Shown: piece by piece, positions 15,697 through 23,956 of the stretch
Layout: every line of letters starts with the position of its first letter
Position numbering within the stretch: the stretch's first letter is position 1
Source of the DNA: Blastococcus sp. TBT05-19
Lineage (GTDB): Bacteria > Actinomycetota > Actinomycetes > Mycobacteriales > Geodermatophilaceae
Length of the DNA stretch: 64,000 nt
Reading direction: 5' to 3'
NCBI RefSeq assembly: GCF_003319095.1
Contig: NZ_QOHI01000001.1
Location: 558,001 to 622,000 of the forward strand
Translations under genes and position numbers: made by a program
The notes under the pieces: generated by a model
Database searches by the model: none
Told to the model about the DNA's origin: nothing
The model's input: the letters and a program-made list of their open reading frames with translations, nothing else

Positions 15697-17754
15697 ATGA
15701 GCACCGCTGACGCCCTCTCCGACGACAACCCCCTCGCTGCGCCGTCGGAGCTGCCGTTCCGGCTGCCCGCCTTCGCCGACATCACCCTTGAGCACTGCCG
15801 CGAGGCGCTCCTGGCGGGGATGGCCGCCCAGCGGCGCGAGGTCGCCGGCATCGTGGACTCCGCCGAGGCACCGACGTTCGAGAACACGATCGTGGCCCTG
15901 GAGCGGTCGGGTGCCCTGCTCGACCGCGCCTGGTCGGTGTTCGGCAACCTCTCCTCGTCGGTGGCCACCCCGCGGCTGCGCGAGATCGAGCGGGAGATCG
16001 CCCCGCTCGCCGCCGCGCACGACGACGCGCTGCGCCTGGACCCGGCGCTGTTCGCCCGGGTCGACGCCGTGCACGCCGCCCGGGAGACCGCAGGCCTCGA
16101 CGCGGAATCGCTGCGGCTGGTCGAGCGGTACCACCTCGACTTCGTGCTCGCCGGCGCCCGGCTGGACGACGCGGGCCGGGCCCGCCTGAGCGAGCTCAAC
16201 CAGGAGCTGTCGGAGCTGTCTACGACGTTCGGGCAGAACCTCCAGCTGGCGACCGAGGCCGCTGCCGTGCAGGTGGCCGACGCCGCTGAGCTCGACGGGC
16301 TCGGCGAGGAGGAGGTGGCCGCCGCCCGGCGCGCCGCCGCCGACCGCGGCCTCGACGGCTTCCTGCTCACCCTGGTGCTGCCCACCGGTCAGCCGCTGCT
16401 GGCCAAGCTCCGCGACCGGGAGCTGCGCCGCCGGGTGTTCGAGGCGTCGACGACCCGCGCCGCCGGGGGAGAGCACGACAACCGCCCGGTCGCCGAGCGG
16501 ATCGCCCGGGCACGGGCGGAGCGGGCCCGGCTGCTCGGCTTCGGCTCGCACGCCGAGCTGGTCCTCGCCGACCAGACCGCGGCCACCACCGCGGCTGTCG
16601 ACGGGATGCTGGGCTCCATGGTCCCGGCGTCGGTGGCCAACGCCGAGGACGAGGCGGCGGTGCTCCGCGATGCGGCCGCGGAGGACGGCGTGGAGCTGGC
16701 CGCCTGGGACTGGGCGTACTACAGCGAGCGGGTGCGGGCCGAGCGCTACGCCGTCGACACGGCGGCCCTGCGGCCGTACTTCGAGCTGGACCGCGTGCTG
16801 GTCGACGGCGTCTTCCACGCAGCCGAGCTGCTCTACGGCTACCGGTTCACCCCCCGCCCCGACCTCGCCGGCTACCACCCCGACGTCCGGGTCTGGGAGG
16901 TCAGCGACGCCGACGGCGCCGAGGTCGGGCTCTACCTCGGCGACTTCTTCGCCCGCGAGGGCAAGCGCGGCGGGGCCTGGATGAGCTCGTTCGTCCGGCA
17001 GTCGGCCCTGCTGGGGACGAAGCCCGTGGTCGTGAACAACCTGAACGTCTCGCGGGCACCCGAGGGTCGGCCCACGCTGCTGACCCTCGACGAGGTCAAC
17101 ACCCTCTTCCACGAGTTCGGGCACGCGCTGCACGGCCTGAGCTCGGCGGTCACCTTCCCGCGGTTCTCCGGCACCAGCGTGCCGCGCGACTTCGTCGAGT
17201 TCCCCAGCCAGGTGAACGAGATGTGGGCGCTCTGGCCGGAGGTGCTGCGGCACTACGCCCGGCACGTGGAGACCGACGAGCCGCTGCCGCAGCAGGTGGT
17301 CGACGCGATCGACGCCGCCCAGCTCTGGGGCGAGGGGTTCGGCACGCTGGAGTACCTGGCCGCCACCCTGCTCGACCAGGCCTGGCACCGCATCACGCCC
17401 GAGACCGAGATCGGCGACCCGGTGGAGTTCGAGGCCCGTGCCCTCCGCGAGGCCGGGGTGGCCTCGGAGCTGGTGCCGCCGCGCTACCGGACGACCTACT
17501 TCCAGCACGTCTTCGCCGGGGGCTACTCGGCTGGTTACTACTCCTACATCTGGTCGGAGGTCCTGGACGCCGACACCGTGGAGTGGTTCCGGGAGAACGG
17601 CGGTCTCCGCCGGGAGAACGGGGACGTCTTCCGCGAGCGGCTCCTCGCCGTCGGCGGCTCGGTGGACCCGCTCGTCGCCTTCCGGGCGGTGCGCGGACGC
17701 GACGCCGACCCGGGCCCGCTGCTGCGCCGTCGGGGGCTGGCGCCGGTCGCCTGA
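15697..17754 (+). CDS. M3 family metallopeptidase (Dcp/OpdA-like)
   Basis: A 685-residue thimet-type oligopeptidase. The zinc site is H472EFGH476 in TLFHEFGHALHGL, with the third ligand Glu in the following VEFPSQVNEMW segment. The His/Tyr-rich substrate loop YFQHVFAGGYSAGYYSYIW and the C-terminal WFRENGG are also as in peptidyl-dipeptidase Dcp and oligopeptidase A. It would degrade cytoplasmic peptides; no signal peptide is seen. ATG at 15697 follows a CAGGAT box by 8 nt, so the message may be leaderless. Length agrees with the family. It stands between the ABC terminator and the DUF5996 gene. Confidence 0.94.
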   Translation: MSTADALSDDNPLAAPSELPFRLPAFADITLEHCREALLAGMAAQRREVAGIVDSAEAPTFENTIVALERSGALLDRAWSVFGNLSSSVATPRLREIEREIAPLAAAHDDALRLDPALFARVDAVHAARETAGLDAESLRLVERYHLDFVLAGARLDDAGRARLSELNQELSELSTTFGQNLQLATEAAAVQVADAAELDGLGEEEVAAARRAAADRGLDGFLLTLVLPTGQPLLAKLRDRELRRRVFEASTTRAAGGEHDNRPVAERIARARAERARLLGFGSHAELVLADQTAATTAAVDGMLGSMVPASVANAEDEAAVLRDAAAEDGVELAAWDWAYYSERVRAERYAVDTAALRPYFELDRVLVDGVFHAAELLYGYRFTPRPDLAGYHPDVRVWEVSDADGAEVGLYLGDFFAREGKRGGAWMSSFVRQSALLGTKPVVVNNLNVSRAPEGRPTLLTLDEVNTLFHEFGHALHGLSSAVTFPRFSGTSVPRDFVEFPSQVNEMWALWPEVLRHYARHVETDEPLPQQVVDAIDAAQLWGEGFGTLEYLAATLLDQAWHRITPETEIGDPVEFEARALREAGVASELVPPRYRTTYFQHVFAGGYSAGYYSYIWSEVLDADTVEWFRENGGLRRENGDVFRERLLAVGGSVDPLVAFRAVRGRDADPGPLLRRRGLAPVA

Positions 17755-17787
17755 CCCCGTCGCGGACCGACCGACGCACCCGACGCC

Positions 17788-17805
17788 GCGCCGGGCACCC
17801 GGCGC
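17788..17805 (+). terminator. Short hairpin after M3 peptidase gene
   Basis: GCGCCGGG-CA-CCCGGCGC is a perfect 8-bp inverted repeat 34 nt past the stop and just before the ribosome binding site of the next gene. It may attenuate read-through. Confidence 0.4.
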
Positions 17806-17823
17806 ACTCCCAGGAGGTACCCG

Positions 17824-18750
17824 ATGGAGCTGTTCCCGCCGATCCCCTACGCGGGGTGGTCGGACACCCTGGCCACGGTCCACCGGTTCGCGCAGGTGGT
17901 CGGCCGGGTGCGGCTGCTGGCCAGCCCGCGGCGCAACCACTGGTGGAACGTGCCCTTCCACCTGACCGGCCGGGGGATCACGACCCGGCCCATGGGTCTG
18001 GACCCGACGTTCACCATCGACCTGGACCTGCTCGACCACCGCGTCGACGTGAGCGCCGTCGACGGGCGGCGCGCCTCCTTCGGCATGGTCGGGCGGTCGG
18101 TGGCGTCGTTCCACCGGGAGCTGCAGGACGCCCTGGCCGCCGTCGGCGTCTCGGGCGTCGACATCTCCGGGGCGCGCCCGTTCGACCTGCCCGACGCCGA
18201 CCGGCCCTTCGCGCAGGACACCGAGCACGCGAGCTACGACCCGGCGGCGGTGACCCGCTACTGGCAGGTGCTCAGCCAGGTCAACGTCGTCCTGGAGGAG
18301 TTCGCGGGCCACTTCTCCGGCAAGACCAGCCCGGTGCACCACTTCTGGCACACGTTCGACATCGCCGTCACCCGCTTCTCCGACCGGGTGGTTCCACCGG
18401 CCGAGGGCACCGATCCGGTGACCCGGGAGGCCTACTCCCGCGAGGTGGTCAGCTCGGGGTTCTGGTTCGGCGACCCGACCTACCCCGACCCGGCGTTCTA
18501 CTCCTACACGTCGCCGGAGCCCGCCGGGCTGGCCGACGCCGAGCTGCCCGCCGGCGCGACGTGGCTGGAGCGCGGCGCCAGCCACCTCGCCGTCCTGCCC
18601 TACGACACGGCGCGCGCCGCCGACGACCCCAGGGCCGCGGTGTCGGACTTCCTCGAGGCCGCCTACCTCGCCGGAGCCACCCGGGCCGGGTGGGACGTCG
18701 AGGGGCTGGCCTGCCGGGACGGGATCACCGACCCCGCGCGCAGGGCCTGA
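17824..18750 (+). CDS. DUF5996 family protein
   Basis: A 308-residue soluble protein matching the DUF5996 family. It begins FPPIPYAGWSDTLATVHRFAQVVG, continues with RNHWWNVPFHLTGRGITTRPM, and has HFSGKTSPVHHFWHTFDIAVTRFS in the middle; many conserved aromatic and His residues suggest a binding pocket. No enzymatic activity is known to me for this family. AGGAGG stands 6 nt before the ATG. It is co-directional with the M3 peptidase but separated by a small hairpin, and it converges on the greA-RNHCP unit across a hairpin repeat. Confidence 0.88.
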   Translation: MELFPPIPYAGWSDTLATVHRFAQVVGRVRLLASPRRNHWWNVPFHLTGRGITTRPMGLDPTFTIDLDLLDHRVDVSAVDGRRASFGMVGRSVASFHRELQDALAAVGVSGVDISGARPFDLPDADRPFAQDTEHASYDPAAVTRYWQVLSQVNVVLEEFAGHFSGKTSPVHHFWHTFDIAVTRFSDRVVPPAEGTDPVTREAYSREVVSSGFWFGDPTYPDPAFYSYTSPEPAGLADAELPAGATWLERGASHLAVLPYDTARAADDPRAAVSDFLEAAYLAGATRAGWDVEGLACRDGITDPARRA

Positions 18751-18769
18751 GCCGGCGCGAGCAGGTTCG

Positions 18770-18840
18770 CGCTCTGCGGGCCGTCCTCGTGCTGTGCGGG
18801 TCCTGCAGGCCCGCAGAGCACGAGCAGCACCCGCAGAGCG
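18770..18840. repeat. Hairpin repeat, copy 1 (bidirectional terminator)
   Basis: CGCTCTGCGGG (18770-18780) and CCCGCAGAGCG (18830-18840) form a perfect outer stem. Inside, CTCGTGCT pairs with AGCACGAG and TGCGGG with CCCGCA. The 32-nt right part (18810-18841) differs from the other two copies at three positions. It lies between the convergent DUF5996 and RNHCP genes, where it can act as a terminator for both. Confidence 0.7.
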
Positions 18841-18852
18841 AGCGGCCGCGGG

Positions 18853-19185
18853 TCAGAGCCAGGGGAGCGAGAGGACCAGGTCCAGGTCGTCCGGGGCGTC
18901 GCCGTCGCGGACCAGCCGGTTGGGCTGGCGGTGGCCGCACGCCGTGCAGCGGTGCACCACCTGCCAGCCCTTGCCCGACTTCTCCACCAGCCCGATCGGC
19001 TCCATGGGCTGCCGGCACCCGCTGGCCCGGTCGCCCGGCAGCTCGTCGACGTGCAGGGACCACAGGCAGTACGGGCAGTGGTTCCGGTAGTGCCCGTCGC
19101 TGTTGGCCGGCACCGGTGCGCTGCAGTGCACGCACGGGAAGCCGGTGTTCTCCGCTCGCCGGGAGCGGGCGCGCGGCGCGGTCAC
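18853..19185 (-). CDS. RNHCP domain zinc-ribbon protein
   Basis: A 110-residue protein containing the family-defining RNHCPYCLWSLHVD. It has four cysteine pairs or near-pairs: FPCVHC, HCPYC, a single C in ASGCRQP, and RCTACGHRQPNR, which suggests one or two zinc ribbons. The family is of unknown function. The GTG start lies 8 nt after the greA stop without a clear ribosome binding site, so it is probably translated from the greA message by coupling. The sequence ends DLVLSLPWL and is followed by the hairpin repeat. A nucleic-acid or protein-binding role is a guess based on the zinc ribbons only. Confidence 0.85.
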   Translation of the reverse strand: MTAPRARSRRAENTGFPCVHCSAPVPANSDGHYRNHCPYCLWSLHVDELPGDRASGCRQPMEPIGLVEKSGKGWQVVHRCTACGHRQPNRLVRDGDAPDDLDLVLSLPWL

Positions 19186-19193
19186 CCGAGCGG

Positions 19194-19697
19194 TCAGGGG
19201 ACGAACGGCTCGATGCCGACGACCTCGACGGTGATGTCCTTCCCGTTGGGGGTCTGGTACGTCACCTTCTTGCCCGGCTTCGCGCCCATGATCGCCGCAC
19301 CCAGCGCCGACTCGGGGGAGTAGACGGTCAGGTCGGTCGTGCCCGCGATCTCGCGGGAACCGAGCAGGAACTTCTCGGTGTCGTCGTCGCCCTCGAACCG
19401 GATGGTGATGACGGTGCCGACGCCGGCGTCGGTGACCTTCGTCGGGGGCTCACCCACGTGCGACTTGCGGAGCAGGTCGGTGAGCTGGCGGATGCGCGCT
19501 TCCTGCTTGCCCTGCTCGTCCTTGGCGGCGTGGTAGCCACCGTTCTCCTTGAGGTCGCCCTCCTCGCGGCGGGCGTTGATCTCCGCGGACATCGCCGGAC
19601 GGTTCGCCACCAGCTGGTCGAGCTCGGCCTTGAGCCGGTCGTGGGCCTCCTGGGTCAGCCAGATGCCCTGGTCCTGCTCGTCAGTGGGGGTGGACAC
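19194..19697 (-). CDS. greA: Transcription elongation factor GreA
   Basis: A 167-residue GreA. The N-terminal coiled coil (residues 13-85) contains the conserved ISARREEGD-type loop, here INARREEGDLKENGGYHAAKDEQG, whose acidic tip enters the RNA polymerase secondary channel and stimulates cleavage of backtracked RNA. The C-terminal FKBP-like domain ends VEVVGIEPFVP. GTG at 19697 is chosen because AGGAG lies 9 nt upstream and the reading fits known GreA lengths (157-168). It heads a two-gene unit with the RNHCP protein. A hairpin lies in its 5' leader and a TAGCTT -10 box further out. Confidence 0.96.
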   Translation of the reverse strand: MSTPTDEQDQGIWLTQEAHDRLKAELDQLVANRPAMSAEINARREEGDLKENGGYHAAKDEQGKQEARIRQLTDLLRKSHVGEPPTKVTDAGVGTVITIRFEGDDDTEKFLLGSREIAGTTDLTVYSPESALGAAIMGAKPGKKVTYQTPNGKDITVEVVGIEPFVP

Positions 19698-19725
19698 GGG
19701 GGAGAACTCCTGGAACGTCGTGGGT

Positions 19726-19745
19726 GGCGGCCCGGGTGGGCCGCC
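19726..19745 (-). promoter_or_regulatory. Hairpin in greA 5' leader
   Basis: GGCGGCCC-GGGT-GGGCCGCC is a perfect 8-bp stem with a 4-nt loop, ending about 18 nt before the greA ribosome binding site. It could slow or regulate greA expression. Confidence 0.4.
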
Positions 19746-19761
19746 GCTGGTCGATCCGGCC

Positions 19762-19767
19762 AAGCTA
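19762..19767 (-). promoter_or_regulatory. Possible greA -10 box
   Basis: TAGCTT on the minus strand, 65 nt before the greA start, is the best TANNNT match in the divergent region. The -35 match is poor. Confidence 0.3.
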
Positions 19768-19930
19768 ACACCGCCGATCGGCGCGGTGCATGGATCCGGC
19801 GCGTGTGCCGGGCAGCGGAACGGTCCCGTACCGGCACGGAACCGGCCCTCCGGGGCGCCCGTCCGGGTGGTCTCCGGCGAGGGATGGGCCACACCTCGGA
19901 GGCATCCGTCATCACCGCGGCCCGGCGAGG

Positions 19931-19936
19931 GACACT
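19931..19936 (+). promoter_or_regulatory. -10 box, leaderless mca transcript
   Basis: GACACT lies 6 nt before the GTG at 19943. The same GACACT-N6-GTGACC arrangement recurs at 22688-22705. Confidence 0.45.
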
Positions 19937-19942
19937 GTGCGG

Positions 19943-20830
19943 GTGACCCAACCCGACCAGCTGCGCCTGCTCGCCGTGCACGCACATCCCGACGACGAGT
20001 CGAGCAAGGGTGCCGCCACGATGGCGAAGTACGTCGCCGAGGGCGTTCGCGTGATGGTCGCGACCGCCACCGGTGGGGAGCGGGGCTCGGTGCTGAACCC
20101 GGCCATGGACCGCCCCGAGGTGTGGGAGCGGCTGCCGCAGATCCGCGCGGAGGAGATGGAGCGCGCCCGCGAGATCCTCGGGATCGAGCAGGAGTTCCTC
20201 GGCTTCGTCGACTCCGGCCTGCCCGAGGGCGATCCGCTGCCGCCGCTGCCCGAGGGCTGCTTCGCGCTGGTCCCGGTCGAGGAGGCCGCAGCACCCCTCG
20301 TCGCGCTGATCCGCCGGTTCAAGCCGCAGGTGATCACCACCTACGACGAGCGTGGTGGCTACCCGCACCCGGACCACATCAAGACCCACGAGATCTCGGT
20401 GCACGCCTTCGAGGCGGCCGGCGATCCCGACCGCTACCCGGAGCTCGGCGAGCCCTGGCAGCCGAGCAAGCTCTACTACCACATGAGCTTCACGCTGCCC
20501 CGCACGAAGGCGCTGCACGAGGCGATCCTCGCGACCGGCGCCGAGTCGCCCTACGCGGAGTGGCTGGCCAACTGGGACCCGGCGCACGACATCTCCCACC
20601 GGGTCACGACCCGGGTGCCGTGCGCGGAGCACTTCCCGGTGCGGGACGCGGCGTTGATCGCGCACGCCACCCAGATCGATCCGCTGGGCCGCTGGTTCGC
20701 CTGCCCCGTGGAGACCCAGCAGGAGGTGTGGCCGACCGAGGACTACGAGCTGGCCCGCTCCCTGGTCGACACCGCCACCCCGGAGGACGACCTGTTCGCC
20801 GGCATCCGCAGTGAGGTGACCGTCCGATGA
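19943..20830 (+). CDS. mca: Mycothiol S-conjugate amidase
   Basis: A 295-residue zinc amidase of the LmbE/MshB fold. The metal site is AHPDDESSKGA (His15, Asp18) with the later HPDH motif (GGYPHPDHIKTHE). TGGERGSVLNPAMDRP and the C-terminal WFACPVETQQEVWPTEDYELA are as in Mca. It cleaves mycothiol S-conjugates to a mercapturic acid, the detoxification route that replaces glutathione in actinomycetes; MshB, the paralogue, deacetylates the mycothiol precursor. The GTG at 19943 is preferred over 19937 because of the GACACT box 6 nt upstream. Its stop overlaps the next gene by ATGA. Confidence 0.94.
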   Translation: MTQPDQLRLLAVHAHPDDESSKGAATMAKYVAEGVRVMVATATGGERGSVLNPAMDRPEVWERLPQIRAEEMERAREILGIEQEFLGFVDSGLPEGDPLPPLPEGCFALVPVEEAAAPLVALIRRFKPQVITTYDERGGYPHPDHIKTHEISVHAFEAAGDPDRYPELGEPWQPSKLYYHMSFTLPRTKALHEAILATGAESPYAEWLANWDPAHDISHRVTTRVPCAEHFPVRDAALIAHATQIDPLGRWFACPVETQQEVWPTEDYELARSLVDTATPEDDLFAGIRSEVTVR

Positions 20831-21159
20831 CCACGATTCTCGCCGCTGCCGGCGACCAGATGCCCGAGGACGTCGGCAAGGCCGGCCCGCTGGGGCTGCT
20901 GCTCATCGTGCTGCTGCTGATCGCCACGGCCCTGCTGGTGAGGTCGATGAGCGGGCACCTCAGGAAGCTGCCGCGCAGCTTCGACCCGGCCGACCAGGAG
21001 CCGGCGATCCAGGTCCCCGACGACATCTCGGAGCTGGACCGGCCCCGCCCGCAGCCGGGTCAGGAGCTGCTGGACACGCTGCGCAGGGCGCCGCTGGCCA
21101 TCGAGCCGCCGCGGCGCGACGGCGACGACCGGACGGGCGGTCCCGCCGAGCGCGGGTGA
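20827..21159 (+). CDS. Small membrane protein downstream of mca
   Basis: A 110-residue protein with one membrane helix (about residues 20-40, GPLGLLLIVLLLIATALLV) and a soluble C-terminal tail rich in Pro, Asp and Arg. The start overlaps the mca stop by ATGA, so expression is coupled. In M. tuberculosis a small membrane protein (Rv1083) also follows mca, and this is probably its counterpart by position; sequence similarity cannot be checked here. Function unknown. The gene converges on the AMIN-like gene with only 25 nt between stops. Confidence 0.75.
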   Translation: MTTILAAAGDQMPEDVGKAGPLGLLLIVLLLIATALLVRSMSGHLRKLPRSFDPADQEPAIQVPDDISELDRPRPQPGQELLDTLRRAPLAIEPPRRDGDDRTGGPAERG

Positions 21160-21184
21160 CCCGTCCGGCCGCCGCCGGGTGCTC

Positions 21185-21751
21185 CTACCAGCGGTGGGCG
21201 ACGTCGACGACCATGCGCGGGCCCTCGCCGGACGCCGCGACGCCCGGCAGCACGAACACGCGGAACGGCAGCCGGGCGCGCACCCCGAGGGCCAGGGTCG
21301 TGCGGCCCTCGAAGGAACCGGCCCACGCGACCTGGCGGAAGGTCGTGTAGCCGGAGACGTCCACGACCTCCGTGCGGCTGGGCGGCGCGTAGGTGGCGTC
21401 GCCGTGCTCGTCGTAGGCGGGTGCGCCGATCACGACCTGCAGGTCGGCCGCGCCGCGGACCGGCACCGACCGGCCGGAGCCGTCCTCGCGGACGCCTGCC
21501 ACGTAGCTGACGTCGTAGCTGCCGAACCGGGTGTCCTGGCCGTTCAGGTCGATGACGAGGCGGTCGAAGCACTGGTGGCGACCGGCCCGGACGTCGTGGA
21601 CCATCTCGCGGTCCCCCGTGGTCGCGGTCTTCGCCGTCGACCCCCACGTGATCCCGCAGTACGGCGCGGCGTGCGCCGGGGCGGGTGCCATCACCACGGC
21701 CACGGCCGAGGTGAGGAGGGCGACGAGCGGGCGGTGGATGGAGCGGATCAT
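21185..21751 (-). CDS. Secreted AMIN-like domain protein
   Basis: A 188-residue exported protein. Residues 1-27 are a Sec signal peptide (positive MIRSIHRP, hydrophobic LVALLTSAVAVVM, cleavage near AHA-AP). The mature part contains VHDVRAGRHQCFDRLVIDLNG and YDVSYVAGVREDGSG, which match the beta-rich AMIN-like domain found in many secreted actinobacterial proteins. Two cysteines (YCGITWG and HQCFD) may form a disulfide. GGAGG stands 5 nt before the ATG at 21751; longer starts would lack this signal-peptide context. Role unknown; AMIN-like domains are thought to bind the cell envelope. Confidence 0.75.
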   Translation of the reverse strand: MIRSIHRPLVALLTSAVAVVMAPAPAHAAPYCGITWGSTAKTATTGDREMVHDVRAGRHQCFDRLVIDLNGQDTRFGSYDVSYVAGVREDGSGRSVPVRGAADLQVVIGAPAYDEHGDATYAPPSRTEVVDVSGYTTFRQVAWAGSFEGRTTLALGVRARLPFRVFVLPGVAASGEGPRMVVDVAHRW

Positions 21752-22048
21752 GGCGGCCTCCCTGGCGCGCGATCGACGCGGCTGCGTCAGCTGCAATGTC
21801 CGCCGACACGGCCACTACCACCACGGGTCGCCAGGGTCATACATTGCCGATCCTTCGGCGTGTCGCTTGTGCAGAGCTGTGGCCTGCGGCGAGTCGTTCA
21901 CCTCCGGTGCCTGGCGGATCCCGCCCTGCAGCGGGCGGACCACCACGGGTGCCCGTCCGCTGAGGGCGTAGCCGCGAGGGTCCTCGGATCGGTGAGGGCG
22001 AATTACCGTGCAAGCGTGTAATCAACACGTCGCCCGCTGGAGGTCAGC
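21752..22048. other. Divergent intergenic region without gene
   Basis: About 300 nt between the AMIN-like gene (minus) and the 22049 gene (plus). I see no coding frame with a plausible start. It holds a TATGAC-like box for the minus gene near 21836-21841, an AT-richer island (21997-22024) with GAATTA and GTGTAAT that is probably the plus-strand promoter, and a small CCCGC/GCGGG hairpin near 21925. Confidence 0.4.
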
Positions 22049-22657
22049 ATGCGTGGACACCGTTCTCCCGACCAGTTCCCCTTCGCCGCTGGAGGGCTCG
22101 GCGCCGGCCGCGGCAGGGGAGGCCGCGGCCGCGGGGCGGAGGCGCCGCCGCCGGTGGATCGCACCGAGCTCGCCGGCTGGTTCGCCGGACGTCTGCCGGA
22201 CGGCTGGTTCACCGGGCCGGTGGAGCTCACCGTCGACCGGGACGAGATCACCGTCGTCGGCACCCTGGTCGAACCCGAGGCGGGCGAGGGGGACGTCGAC
22301 GCGGCGCGGACCGGGCGCATCGAGCGCTTCCGGGAGGAGACCCGCCGCGAGCGCATGGCCGTCGCCGACGCCGCGCAGCAGCGGTACGGCCGCTCGGTGG
22401 CCTGGGGCGCCGTCTGCGGCGGGACGCGACGGCTGTTCACGCACGCCTCGGTGCCGGTCATGACCCGGCTGCGCCAGCCCGAGCGCCTGGTGCTCGACAC
22501 GCTCGTGGACGCCGGGGTGGCCCGCTCCCGGTCCGAGGCCCTCGCGTGGGCGGTGCGGCTGGTGGGTCGCAACGCCGACGCCTGGCTGAGCGAGCTGCGG
22601 GCCGCGATGACCGCTGTCGAGGAGGTCCGCGCCCGGGGGCCGCAGCAGGAGGACTGA
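22049..22657 (+). CDS. Conserved-type hypothetical protein, C-terminal helical domain
   Basis: A 202-residue protein that I cannot name. The first 37 residues are Gly/Arg/Pro-rich (GGLGAGRGRGGRGRGAEAPPP). Residues 40-85 form a beta-rich segment (WFAGRLPDGWFTGPVELTVDRDEITVVGTL). A charged helix (ERFREETRRERMAVADAAQQRYG) follows, and the end is a helical region LDTLVDAGVARSRSEALAWAVRLVG that resembles a ribbon-helix-helix or small oligomerisation domain. GGAGG lies 5 nt before the ATG, so this is a Shine-Dalgarno start. It stands 42 nt before the flavoprotein gene, which appears to have its own promoter. A nucleic-acid-linked role is possible from the RG-rich start but is a guess. Confidence 0.72.
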   Translation: MRGHRSPDQFPFAAGGLGAGRGRGGRGRGAEAPPPVDRTELAGWFAGRLPDGWFTGPVELTVDRDEITVVGTLVEPEAGEGDVDAARTGRIERFREETRRERMAVADAAQQRYGRSVAWGAVCGGTRRLFTHASVPVMTRLRQPERLVLDTLVDAGVARSRSEALAWAVRLVGRNADAWLSELRAAMTAVEEVRARGPQQED

Positions 22658-22687
22658 GCGGGTGCTCGCCCCGACGTCCCGACCAGG

Positions 22688-22693
22688 GACACT
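22688..22693 (+). promoter_or_regulatory. -10 box, leaderless flavoprotein transcript
   Basis: GACACT lies 6 nt before the GTG at 22700, the same layout as at mca. Confidence 0.45.
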
Positions 22694-22699
22694 GGGGCG

Positions 22700-23950
22700 G
22701 TGACCCCCGTGCCCGCGCCGTCCGCGACCGACGTCCTGGTGGTCGGCGCGGGGCCGGCGGGCTCCTCGGCCGCCGCCTGGGCGGCCCGCGCCGGGCACGA
22801 CGTCGTCCTGGCCGACGCGCAGGTCTTCCCGCGCGACAAGACCTGCGGCGACGGCCTGACCCCGCGGGCGATCGCGGAGCTCGACCTGCTGGGCCTGGGG
22901 GATTGGGCGCGCTCGAAGGCCCGCAACCGCGGGCTGCGCGCCGCGGGCTTCGGGCGGGAGTGGGAGCTGCCCTGGCCCGGCGGGAGGTTCCCCGACCACG
23001 GCAGCGCCGTGCCGCGCACGGAGCTCGACGCCCGCATCCGGCAGGTCGCGGTCGAGGCTGGAGCCCTGCCCCTGGAAGGGGCCCGCGCGGTCGACGTCGA
23101 GCGGGACGGCGAGCGCGTGACCGGCGTCGTCTTCGAGCTCCCCGACGACAGCCGGGTGACCGTCGGCTGCCGTCGTCTGGTGGTCGCCGACGGCGTCCGG
23201 TCGCCGCTGGGCCGGGTGCTCGGGCGGACCTGGCACCGCGACACCGCCTACGGGGTGGCGGCACGCAGCTACGTCCGCTCGGGCCGCAGCGACGACGAGT
23301 GGATCAGCTCGCACCTGGAGCTGCGCGGCACCGAGGGGGAGCTGCTCTCGGGGTACGGCTGGGTGTTCCCGCTGGGTGAGGAGGCGGGGGAGGTCAACCT
23401 CGGCGTCGGCACGCTCGCCACCTCGAAGCGCCCGGCCGGGGTGCAGCTGAAGTCGCTGCTGGAGTTCTACGCGGAGAGCCGTCGCGACGAGTGGCAGCTC
23501 GACGGGCCGGTGCGGGACGTGACGTCCGCCCTGCTGCCGATGGGCGGCGCGGTGTCCGGGGTGGCCGGCCGCAACTGGGCACTGATCGGTGACGCCGCCG
23601 GGTGCGTGAACCCGCTCAACGGCGAGGGCATCGACTACGGCCTGGAGACCGGGCGGAACCTGGCCGGGATGCTGGGCGAGGACGACTGGACGACGGCGTG
23701 GCCCGCGACCCTGCGGCGGCACTACGGGGAGGCGTTCTCCATCGCCCGGCGGCTGGCCGGTCTGCTGACGGTGCCGCGCTTCCTGCCCGCGGCGGGGCCG
23801 GTGGGCATGCGCTCCCGTCCGCTGATGACGGTGGCGCTGCGGGTGATGGGCAACCTGGTCACCGACGAGGACCGCGACCTGACCGGCCGCCTCTGGCGCC
23901 TCGCAGGCAAGGCCTCGGTGAAGCTGGACCAGCGCACGCCGTTCAGCTGA
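22700..23950 (+). CDS. Geranylgeranyl reductase family flavoprotein
   Basis: A 416-residue FAD-dependent oxidoreductase. The dinucleotide fold is at the N-terminus (DVLVVGAGPAGSSAAAWAARAGHDVVLAD), followed by the family motif FPRDKTCGDGLTPRAI. The second FAD motif is NWALIGDAAGCVNPLNGEGIDYGLETGR. Such enzymes reduce double bonds of isoprenoid chains; the closest known mycobacterial type reduces one unit of the menaquinone side chain (MenJ). Menaquinone genes are not adjacent, so the exact substrate is open. The GTG start is supported by the GACACT box 6 nt upstream. It converges on the rhomboid gene with only 6 nt between stops. Confidence 0.88.
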   Translation: MTPVPAPSATDVLVVGAGPAGSSAAAWAARAGHDVVLADAQVFPRDKTCGDGLTPRAIAELDLLGLGDWARSKARNRGLRAAGFGREWELPWPGGRFPDHGSAVPRTELDARIRQVAVEAGALPLEGARAVDVERDGERVTGVVFELPDDSRVTVGCRRLVVADGVRSPLGRVLGRTWHRDTAYGVAARSYVRSGRSDDEWISSHLELRGTEGELLSGYGWVFPLGEEAGEVNLGVGTLATSKRPAGVQLKSLLEFYAESRRDEWQLDGPVRDVTSALLPMGGAVSGVAGRNWALIGDAAGCVNPLNGEGIDYGLETGRNLAGMLGEDDWTTAWPATLRRHYGEAFSIARRLAGLLTVPRFLPAAGPVGMRSRPLMTVALRVMGNLVTDEDRDLTGRLWRLAGKASVKLDQRTPFS

Positions 23951-23956
23951 GCCGGT

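Noticed and set aside
15556-18585. 1009-residue minus-strand frame opposite the M3 peptidase and DUF5996 genes
   Set aside because: It is a compositional shadow without domain signals; the M3 zinc motif and DUF5996 motifs are on the plus strand.
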